Below are positions 50,331 through 57,199 of a stretch of DNA of 57,199 nt, one piece after another. The stretch spans positions 1 to 57,199 of the forward strand of contig CAZHMN010000005.1 in assembly GCA_964533705.1 (NCBI GenBank), in the 5' to 3' direction. The DNA is from CAZHMN01 sp964533705. Its GTDB lineage: Bacteria > Electryoneota > B3-LCP. Both the position numbers and the translations under genes were made by a program. Every line of letters starts with the position of its first letter. Position 1 is the first letter of the stretch. The notes below the pieces were generated by a model that did not search any database, was not told where the DNA came from, and saw nothing but the letters and a program-made list of their open reading frames with translations.

Positions 50331-53300
50331 TTAGGTTGTATTTAACCCCATCCGATATTTGATGTCGTAATTGATGATGAAATCGAGTTCCTCATCGGTG
50401 AAACCGTAGTAATGTGCTAATCCGCTATCTATTTCATCTAATATATTTTTCGAACGTGATGCATCTATATTTATTTCATCGGTATTGATTAAATCTCCTC
50501 TTCGCTGCCGTGTTGTTCTATCTGCCAGATAGTTTAATAAAAGTGCATCCATAAGGTCCGTCCAGTTGATACCTTGTGCAGAATAAAGATCAAAAACAGG
50601 TAATTTAGAAACCTCTCTATCAACCACGTCCATACAATTTGAATGTGTGATCCAATACCAGTAGTACAATTGACTGTTTAATAAGCAAAAGCATACTGCA
50701 TATGCCTTTTTGTTGATAAAGATTGGTTTATAGTGTGATGATAATTTTATATTCAGCGCTTTACGCCAGTATCTTCCTCCAGAATGGTAATATATTGGCT
50801 CTTTCTCAGGTGTGCAGAAATGTTCAAGGTTGAAATTATGGCTTAGCATTTTCTGAAGAATTTTAACTTCTATTTGGCTTCCATATTTCGGATAATTCAT
50901 TATATGGATGTCGCTGTGATCCTTCAGGGTAACATATTGTATTTTTCTGAAAAGGTAATCTCTATCGGAGTTTACTCCGCTAAACCACCTATGATAGGTT
51001 GTACTTAAAATATTGCTTTGCTGATCGATTACTTCAACAGTTCTCTTACCATTTGCTACTATACTAATCGTCAGATTCATATCTACACCAACGAATAATT
51101 TGCCCGGACGAGTTGCATAGTGGCTATGCCATTGGATTCGATTTGCATAAATCGATTGCAGTCTACTCATCGAGTTTGTTGAAACTGAAGCAATTGGGAC
51201 TATCATTCCAAATCGACCATTCCGGTTAAGCAAAACTAATCCACGTTCCACCATGAAAGCATATAAGTTGCCACATGCCAATGTCTTAAAGTTTATCAAA
51301 GAGTAGGTGTTTCTAATTCCGCTGTATCCTACATACGGCGGATTCCCAATAATCACATCAAATCCGCCGTTACTCATAATACCATAGAAAACAACGAACC
51401 AGTGAAACGGTTTATGAGTAGTCAACCATCTTTGATATTCCAACGGTTTACTCGCATCAATGCCATATTCACCTGCCAGATAAGCGTTTAATTCTTGTTC
51501 CAGATCAGATAATCTGTCTCTGAGGATTTCCTTAGCATCTGCTGATACTTCCCCACCTAAAGCCATCTGCTGTCGCTGGAAGAGCCGATAAAGTTGTGCA
51601 ACTTCTTCTGCCTTCGCCTCAATCTTGGGCATTGTCTGTTCATAGTCCAATTTCTTGGTTACGGCTTTCTCGACCTCTTCATAGGTGGCAAAACCTACCA
51701 GAGTATTCCCGGCTCTAACATTGAAGTCAATATCCGGTAACGGTTCTATCTGATCGGGATCTTCAATTTGTGCTACTAATTTCAAGAAGAAGCGAAGCTT
51801 GCAGATTTCCACCGCTTCATCCATGATGTCCACCCCGTAGAGGTTGTTGACAATGATGGATTTCAGAATGAAGTAGCGGCGGTTGGGGTGTTCCTTGGTT
51901 CGGTCCAAGATCTTCCGGAAATCCCGGTACTTTTCAGAATGGTGATCGGGTTCATGCTGATCAAGTTCTTCGAGAAATGCTTCCATCCTTTTCAGGCAGG
52001 CTTCATAAAGCGGCTCTAAGATATTCAGCGCCGCGAAGAGAAACGCTCCAGAACCGCAAGCGGGATCCAAGATTGTAATTCCCTGTTCGAAGGTCTCGTT
52101 GGATTTTTCCGGAATCCTTCCGTTGATCGAATGCCAGAAGGCTCGCAGCAATTCCGGACCTTCGCACTGTTCAATCACGTCCTGGGTAAACTGACGGATA
52201 TTCAGATTGTAAGTAATCAGATCGTTGATGGATCGAATCTGACCGCGTTCCAATTTCTCTCGCAGTTCCAGGCAGCGTTTACGTCGGTCAACATATTCCC
52301 GCCAAGTCTCCGTTGGTAAAGTGAGCTTATCCCCATTATCGTCGTAAAGTTCGGCCTCGCTTAGGTTATATCGCTTATCAAACATACGCGCTTTAGGGTC
52401 CCTCATCCCCAGCTGCACAAAATCCGGTAAAACCGATTCAGGAATAACGTTGCCTTTTTCGTCAGTCACGCCGCGTCGCACTGCTTCGTAGATGTACCGA
52501 TCCGGATCGTTCTGAAGCAATTTCCAGACGGACTCCTCCCCTTCAAAGGCTATTTTGCATTTCTTTTCAGCGGAATCGAACAGGTAAGGGATCACAGTGT
52601 TCTTGGTGATATAATCGGTAATATCTTCTTTGGTGTAATAGGCTCCCATCTGTTTTTGGTTAATGTACTTCTCAAAGATGTACCCCAAGACATCCGGATT
52701 GATCTCATTATCCGCACGCATGGGACGTTCATCCAGGTGCCATTGATACTGATCGAAGAACCTAAAGATTCTCTCGAAAGCTTTATCAGGGATCTGTATG
52801 GTATCCCCATGATGTTCTTCGATTTGATGCTTGAGGAACAGGCCGCCATTCAGGTAAGGTATTTTCCCTAACAGTTTATTCATATCAGGCGAACGATCCT
52901 CTTTCTTTTTAGCAAATCCTTCGAAGAATAATGGACAAAGGAATTCTCTATAAAAGTTATCTCTCCCACTAATTGACCTTAGCTTGTTTACCAGATAGTT
53001 GGGATCACCATCCAAGAAGCCTTTCTTCTGGATGAAATAAATGAACATCAGGCGGTTAATAATGACCGAAGCATACCAGCTTTCAATTTCGCCATCGGGT
53101 AAGCCCTCAATGAACTTAATAAATCCTGCCAGTTCTTTTTTGAAAACATCATAGAATTTTTTAGAAACTCTATCCTTATCAAATTCTTTAAGACGCTCAA
53201 CGACTAAAAGCAAATTCAGGTTTTCTTCGTCACTGAGACTGAATGAAATCGCATTCAGCTTTTGGATTAAAGCTTCACCTGTTTGGTCTAAACTATAAGT

Positions 53301-53651
53301 CCATTCTCTATTTGCCGCCGCTTTTCCAGGCTCACGATGTACCCATTGCCACCTCTGCTGAGTTTTTTCAGCATTATAGTAAATGATTAGATGCTCGTGG
53401 GCTATCTTGCGTAGTTTCGTATCAATCTTCATGCGGGTATTGTAATCGGGCATTTCTCCCGCACTATTCGGCTTACAGGCAAATATCTGAACCCCTCTTT
53501 TTTCAGCCACAGCTTCAAGGATATATGTGGTCCCGTCTACCTCAACAGCATGTACGGCGTCATGGTTATCCCATCCGATTTCTTCAATGAAGAGCCGCTT
53601 AAATTCGAATCTCTGTAGTAGTTCTTGGACTCTTGCTTTGTTGATCGACAT
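50331..53651 (-). CDS. Eco57I/PglX-type class II N6-adenine DNA methyltransferase
   Basis: A 1106-residue protein. The N-terminus (LQRFEFKRLFIEEIGWD, ILEAVAEKRGVQIFAC) has a pattern typical of this family and may be a degenerate nuclease fold. A helical region leads to GYIFEKYINQKQMGAYYTKEDI, the usual prelude to the SAM domain; SAM motif I is DPACGSGAFLFAAL (about 524) and the catalytic motif IV is NPPY (about 769). The C-terminal part (about 800-1106) is the target-recognition region. It should methylate adenine in its own target, protecting the host. It begins 5 bases after the helicase stop. Related to DISARM/BREX-type methylases in layout. Confidence 0.92.
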   Translation of the reverse strand: MSINKARVQELLQRFEFKRLFIEEIGWDNHDAVHAVEVDGTTYILEAVAEKRGVQIFACKPNSAGEMPDYNTRMKIDTKLRKIAHEHLIIYYNAEKTQQRWQWVHREPGKAAANREWTYSLDQTGEALIQKLNAISFSLSDEENLNLLLVVERLKEFDKDRVSKKFYDVFKKELAGFIKFIEGLPDGEIESWYASVIINRLMFIYFIQKKGFLDGDPNYLVNKLRSISGRDNFYREFLCPLFFEGFAKKKEDRSPDMNKLLGKIPYLNGGLFLKHQIEEHHGDTIQIPDKAFERIFRFFDQYQWHLDERPMRADNEINPDVLGYIFEKYINQKQMGAYYTKEDITDYITKNTVIPYLFDSAEKKCKIAFEGEESVWKLLQNDPDRYIYEAVRRGVTDEKGNVIPESVLPDFVQLGMRDPKARMFDKRYNLSEAELYDDNGDKLTLPTETWREYVDRRKRCLELREKLERGQIRSINDLITYNLNIRQFTQDVIEQCEGPELLRAFWHSINGRIPEKSNETFEQGITILDPACGSGAFLFAALNILEPLYEACLKRMEAFLEELDQHEPDHHSEKYRDFRKILDRTKEHPNRRYFILKSIIVNNLYGVDIMDEAVEICKLRFFLKLVAQIEDPDQIEPLPDIDFNVRAGNTLVGFATYEEVEKAVTKKLDYEQTMPKIEAKAEEVAQLYRLFQRQQMALGGEVSADAKEILRDRLSDLEQELNAYLAGEYGIDASKPLEYQRWLTTHKPFHWFVVFYGIMSNGGFDVIIGNPPYVGYSGIRNTYSLINFKTLACGNLYAFMVERGLVLLNRNGRFGMIVPIASVSTNSMSRLQSIYANRIQWHSHYATRPGKLFVGVDMNLTISIVANGKRTVEVIDQQSNILSTTYHRWFSGVNSDRDYLFRKIQYVTLKDHSDIHIMNYPKYGSQIEVKILQKMLSHNFNLEHFCTPEKEPIYYHSGGRYWRKALNIKLSSHYKPIFINKKAYAVCFCLLNSQLYYWYWITHSNCMDVVDREVSKLPVFDLYSAQGINWTDLMDALLLNYLADRTTRQRRGDLINTDEINIDASRSKNILDEIDSGLAHYYGFTDEELDFIINYDIKYRMGLNTT

Positions 53652-53656
53652 TGAAA

Positions 53657-56600
53657 TTACTCTCCTGTATTATCAACTAATCCCATTGAACAGATAATTC
53701 TTGGTTCTTCAGGTTCCACATCTTCAGGAATAACACACAATCTATTTTCCTGATACAGTGCTGTAACTATCTCGGCCAAAGTTTCATTGGATATTCCACT
53801 TCTGAATTGCCTATTCAGAGTATCTCTTGCGGTTGATCTTAGGGGATATTTATATATCAGTTCAATGGCTTTTGCGAGTTCCGGCGTATCGAAAATTGTA
53901 TCTTTGTTGTCTTCAGCATACTTCTTTAATCTTTCATATGCTCTGTATCTTGCTCCAGATCTACGCCCTAACTGCCCCCCGACATATTTCTGCTCCTTGA
54001 GAATATACTTAACACCTTTCTCGACTAAGCTATGATGGGTTTCATGGCGTGGAAGAGCTCCAGTATCTGGCTCACATGCGGCTATTTTTAAGATTTCATA
54101 CTGCGATTCGCTGATGCTATTCCCTTCACGATCCAACCAGGCTAAGGCATCATTACCATCAGGAGTTTTCAGATAGACCAATACACCTTCAGGATTTTCT
54201 TTTGAAGACACGTGTGGCTTGGTAGCGTAGATGACATCAGGCAGGTTTTTGATGATAGATTCAAGTTTTGGATCAGCTTCGATTGCTTTTTTCCAGATCT
54301 CAAAGGCTTTGGATGCAAGATCAACTTCGCTATCCGGATCATCATCAAGAACTTTAGAATTCTCGTTATAAAGGTCAATCAATGCCTGATCATTTTTATC
54401 GTCTTCGAAGAATGCTTCATCCGTGCCTAATACTTCCGCATTCTGGATTAACCTTGCCCGGACCCTGGAGCGTAATGCGATAATCTTTTCAACCCCGTCT
54501 GTAGGCAGAAAAGAATAGCAGTAGATGTTTTCAGACTTTTGTCCAATACGATCGACACGTCCTGCACGCTGTATCAGTCTGATAATTGCCCAAGGTAAAT
54601 CATAATTAACAACAATGGAGCAGTCCTGAAGGTTTTGTCCTTCACTCAGAACATCCGTAGAAATGACAACCCGCAGTTCATCGTTGGGGTTTATCTTACC
54701 TAACTGCTCATTACTTTCCGGACTGAAGAGATAAGCAACCAATGTTGGATCTGGCGAATCACCTGTTACACCTTCAAGCGCTTTGATGCCCCTCTTTTTC
54801 AGCTGTTCTGTCAAATAGTTGACAGTATCGGCAAATTGGGAAAAGACGAGAATTTTTTCATTCGGATGGTGTTTCTCTATTAGCTTTTGCAGCTCATCAA
54901 GCTTTGTATCGGATTCAGGATTCCATTCACCGTACTTTTTTAATACCCCTAATAAGGCTTCAGCGTCATTCCTAAGTCCATTCGCAAGATCTTCAGTAAA
55001 TAGATCAGATCTGATCCATTTAAATCTGCGAAAATAGACTGTTTTGAATGTATTATAAATGTTTTTAGCGCTTTGGTTAAACGCTTCTTTGGAGAGATGA
55101 TCTATGTCAAATCCGCTATCATCGTTGTCGTTACCATCATCTAAGTCGATGTCCCCTGTAAGTCCATCAGCATCCCTATCAAAAACGCGGGAATTCAACA
55201 TCACTGTATCTTGACCACCTATTGGGAAACTAAGGTCGTTTTCGTAAGCATATAAGTAAATGTAATTTCTTAGGATATGCCTTTTCACAGATTGAATAAA
55301 GGCATGACCTCCACTCTCCAGTCTTTTAAACAGATTTGTGCGGCAGAATCCCATCAAACGTTTCCCTGCACGGGATAGGTCCTCCAAGATATTTTCTTCT
55401 TCAGTGGTAGGAGGATTGGCTGGATTAGGTTCTATGAAATTACCTAATCCGTATCTCGGCAAGGAAAGTCCATTGACTATGTCAACGACTTCTTGGGAAA
55501 ATAATCTCGCATACTGATCGTTTGGATCTTTATCATCGATTTGGAATTTCACTGTTTTGGGGACACGAGTTGGAAAGTAAGAGCGCCTGCCGTCCTCAAA
55601 TTCAATATACTTTCTTCTACTTTCCGGATCCTCAATTGCATAATTTTCCTGTATAAAACTCCGGGTTCTTCGGATTAGGAATAGCCGCATCAACTCCCGC
55701 CAATCATCTGGATAGATACTCTTTTCAAATGCGGCTAATGATTTTATAGGAATCTGGTATGTAGCATTGAACTCTGTAATATCAATATCTCTGAGCATCC
55801 TGTCAGGTCGAATACCAAGATCTTTATCTTCTGACAAGAAAAGACGCAGTTGGTTGGCAAGATCAATGTAATCTTTGTTGTAAGGTGTAGCTGTAAGCAA
55901 GATTACACGACTGTCATTTTCACGGATATATTCTTGAATGGCACTGTAACGCTTCCCTTCTCGATTTCTTAGGTTGTGGCTTTCATCAATGATTACAACC
56001 CTAAAACGTCTTAGGTCAGGTAACTCATTTTGCACTTTACTGATGGAAAGAACTTTCCCACGAAGTCTATACTTCAACCGATAGTCTTCCCACATCTTAA
56101 CAAGATTCTTAGGACATATTATCAATGTTTCTAAATCTTGGTCGTCTTCGAAAATACGAGCTAATGCTGTAGCCATTAAGGTTTTTCCTAACCCTACAAC
56201 ATCCCCAATCATAACACCACCTCTTCTATTTAGGTGGTGTGCCGCTATTTGAACAGCAGCTTTCTGGAATTCGAAAAGTTGATTTCCAAAGTCTTTAGGT
56301 ATCCTAAATTCGACCAATCCTTCACGTGCTTCCTGTGAAAGGTGGTATGCCATTTTTATGTAAATATGGTAGGGAGGAACAAGATCTTCCCGTGCCCAAC
56401 TGGTATTGATGATCCTGACTAACTCGTCTGAAATATCAATACACCAACGATCATTCCACCGCTCCTCAAACCAATTCACAAGCTTCTTACAGGCATCTTG
56501 ATCAGGCACATCAACATTCAATTCTCCTTGCCGATATAGCCCGGCATAAGTTAGGTTACTGCTACCCAGATAGCTAATAACTGGAGATATTGGATCTTGA

Positions 56601-57040
56601 CGATATAGCAAATACAATTTCGCATGCAGAGGATAACGCAGAAAAAGTTTTACCTTGACTTTACCAGACCTAATCTGACATGCCAGCTTTTGTAGACCGA
56701 TTTCATCTTCATTCGAGGGAGTTCCAAGGGTTAGTTGTTTCTTGAAATCATCAGCCAGTTTCTGTCGTAATTGAATAGCTGTACTGTTATCAAGTATTTC
56801 ATCTTTCTTTGATAATCCGATTGCTCGTCTTAGTATGTCTTGTGGGAGGGCTTGCATTCCTACTAATAGCCTACAACAATTGTCATCTTTTCCAGTAAAC
56901 CGATCTATAGATGATACCAGATGCTTCCACCCCCTCAGATTGAAATATCCAACACAGAAATCAGCACGATTGGAAATCTTGATTGACTCTTGGAGTGTAG
57001 GCAGTAGTTTTTTTTCGATATTATCTAAGATTTGTGGCAT
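53657..57040 (-). CDS. PLD-domain SNF2-family helicase/translocase
   Basis: A 1127-residue protein. Residues about 1-200 form a phospholipase D-like domain with one HxK motif (LHAKLYLLY, about 142) and GSSNLTYAGL. Then comes an SNF2 motor: Walker A GDVVGLGKTLMATA (about 282), DESHNL (DExH, about 351), LLTATPYN, and C-terminal helicase motifs STDVLSEGQNLQD and QRAGRVDRIGQ (about 828). An Asp-rich insertion lies at about 618-647. The last 200 residues are helical. PLD domains can cut DNA. It is the first gene of the operon in view and looks like the translocating nuclease of a restriction-like system. Confidence 0.92.
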   Translation of the reverse strand: MPQILDNIEKKLLPTLQESIKISNRADFCVGYFNLRGWKHLVSSIDRFTGKDDNCCRLLVGMQALPQDILRRAIGLSKKDEILDNSTAIQLRQKLADDFKKQLTLGTPSNEDEIGLQKLACQIRSGKVKVKLFLRYPLHAKLYLLYRQDPISPVISYLGSSNLTYAGLYRQGELNVDVPDQDACKKLVNWFEERWNDRWCIDISDELVRIINTSWAREDLVPPYHIYIKMAYHLSQEAREGLVEFRIPKDFGNQLFEFQKAAVQIAAHHLNRRGGVMIGDVVGLGKTLMATALARIFEDDQDLETLIICPKNLVKMWEDYRLKYRLRGKVLSISKVQNELPDLRRFRVVIIDESHNLRNREGKRYSAIQEYIRENDSRVILLTATPYNKDYIDLANQLRLFLSEDKDLGIRPDRMLRDIDITEFNATYQIPIKSLAAFEKSIYPDDWRELMRLFLIRRTRSFIQENYAIEDPESRRKYIEFEDGRRSYFPTRVPKTVKFQIDDKDPNDQYARLFSQEVVDIVNGLSLPRYGLGNFIEPNPANPPTTEEENILEDLSRAGKRLMGFCRTNLFKRLESGGHAFIQSVKRHILRNYIYLYAYENDLSFPIGGQDTVMLNSRVFDRDADGLTGDIDLDDGNDNDDSGFDIDHLSKEAFNQSAKNIYNTFKTVYFRRFKWIRSDLFTEDLANGLRNDAEALLGVLKKYGEWNPESDTKLDELQKLIEKHHPNEKILVFSQFADTVNYLTEQLKKRGIKALEGVTGDSPDPTLVAYLFSPESNEQLGKINPNDELRVVISTDVLSEGQNLQDCSIVVNYDLPWAIIRLIQRAGRVDRIGQKSENIYCYSFLPTDGVEKIIALRSRVRARLIQNAEVLGTDEAFFEDDKNDQALIDLYNENSKVLDDDPDSEVDLASKAFEIWKKAIEADPKLESIIKNLPDVIYATKPHVSSKENPEGVLVYLKTPDGNDALAWLDREGNSISESQYEILKIAACEPDTGALPRHETHHSLVEKGVKYILKEQKYVGGQLGRRSGARYRAYERLKKYAEDNKDTIFDTPELAKAIELIYKYPLRSTARDTLNRQFRSGISNETLAEIVTALYQENRLCVIPEDVEPEEPRIICSMGLVDNTGE

Positions 57041-57051
57041 ATCTTTTCTCT

Positions 57052-57075
57052 ATTGACACAATCCGAATTGTCAAT
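57052..57075. promoter_or_regulatory. operator-like inverted repeat before the helicase gene
   Basis: ATTGACA (57052-57058) and TGTCAAT (57069-57075), 10 bases apart, ending 12 bases before the start codon of the helicase gene. It contains a TTGACA box on both strands; no good -10 lies at 17 bases, so a repressor site is as likely as a promoter. Confidence 0.4.
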
Positions 57076-57093
57076 GTAAGAAATGGTATTATT

Positions 57094-57199
57094 GAGACTG
57101 TTGCAAAACTCTTATAGCTTTTTGTAGAAACCTTGAGTCGGAATGGCCGGGTTGTGCGTATAAGGGGAAACGGGTGTTAAACCAGGATTTTCCCATGCT
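57094..57199. mobile_element. possible end of an insertion sequence
   Basis: GAGACTGTTGCAAAACTC (57094-57111) resembles the terminal repeats of several transposase families, which often carry a GACTGTTGCAAAA-like end. No transposase frame is visible in the 88 bases that follow, so the element would continue beyond the window. Confidence 0.3.

Larger units (their letters stand above)
40143..57199. mobile_element. integrative element at tRNA-Arg, right end outside window
   Basis: From the tRNA-Arg 3' half onward: integrase, HTH/excisionase-type gene, small zinc-type gene, iteron-like region, primase-helicase and defence-type cargo, all on the minus strand and visibly richer in A+T than the preceding backbone. 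attL should be within about 40143-40173. I found no second copy of the tRNA 3' sequence up to 57199, so attR is outside. Confidence 0.7.

Noticed and set aside
49081..57040. Complete DISARM or BREX locus
   Set aside because: No drmA, drmB, pglZ, brxC or brxL-type genes are seen; only the helicase and methylase are similar.

Overview
The window looks like part of a metagenome-assembled genome from the FCB superphylum (Fibrobacteres-Chlorobi-Bacteroidetes relatives). The evidence is a type IX secretion (T9SS) C-terminal sorting domain remnant, several OmpP1/PorV-like and other outer-membrane beta-barrels, a DUF4837-type lipoprotein, a DUF2723 (GT117) membrane glycosyltransferase and many family-2 glycosyltransferases. 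Promoters, however, are of the TTGACA-N17-TATATT type and many genes have Shine-Dalgarno sites. That argues against Bacteroidota proper and for a less studied FCB lineage; the phylum is inference. Two runs of exactly 100 N (10798-10897 and 43560-43659) are scaffold gaps.

Region 1 (1-40100) is chromosomal backbone: a TIM-barrel isomerase-like protein and polA; two c-di-GMP cyclase-type regulators on the minus strand; an outer-membrane protein and mutM; a three-gene corrinoid methyl-transfer cluster (corrinoid protein, homocysteine S-methyltransferase, MttB-like methyltransferase); a DUF1848 protein cut by a gap; DUF92, an M1 peptidase, a zinc-ribbon/DUF2007 protein, eno, an FtsB-like protein, nadB, a PAS-DHp protein, sucD and mazG. 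From 34690 down to 21839 the minus strand carries a long, mostly tightly packed gene run. It begins with a DUF2723/GT117 protein and contains GT2 enzymes, a polyprenol-phosphate mannose synthase, an RmlD-like reductase, a methyltransferase, an outer-membrane protein, a DUF4837 lipoprotein, purE, accA, a thioesterase and a response regulator. A lapA-like gene, a cluster of palindromes, a broken T9SS sorting domain, a beta-propeller gene, an LptF/LptG permease, tRNA-Pro, yccF, a Met/Gln-rich periplasmic protein and a beta-barrel gene complete the backbone.

Region 2 (about 40143-57199) is an integrative element at the 3' end of tRNA-Arg(TCT). All its genes read on the minus strand. Starting at the tRNA: a tyrosine integrase, a structured leader placed just after a strong promoter, an AlpA/excisionase-type HTH protein, a small Cys-containing protein, an iteron-like region with eight TTGAGT/ACTCAA motifs, and a CHC2-TOPRIM primase-helicase. 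This resembles the replication and integration core of phage-satellite-like elements. The cargo looks like two defence modules. One is a QueC-like PP-loop enzyme with an unusual C-terminal extension plus a helical partner protein. The other is a four-gene operon of PLD-SNF2 translocase, Eco57I-type methyltransferase, DUF262-HNH nuclease and a DprA/SLOG-like protein. The far end of the element (attR) lies outside the window, and the last about 100 bases may be the end of an insertion sequence.

The most interesting candidates for undescribed biology are the QueC-like fusion module, the four-gene restriction-like operon, the iteron cluster, the structured integrase leader, and the corrinoid trio that may move methyl groups from a quaternary amine to homocysteine.
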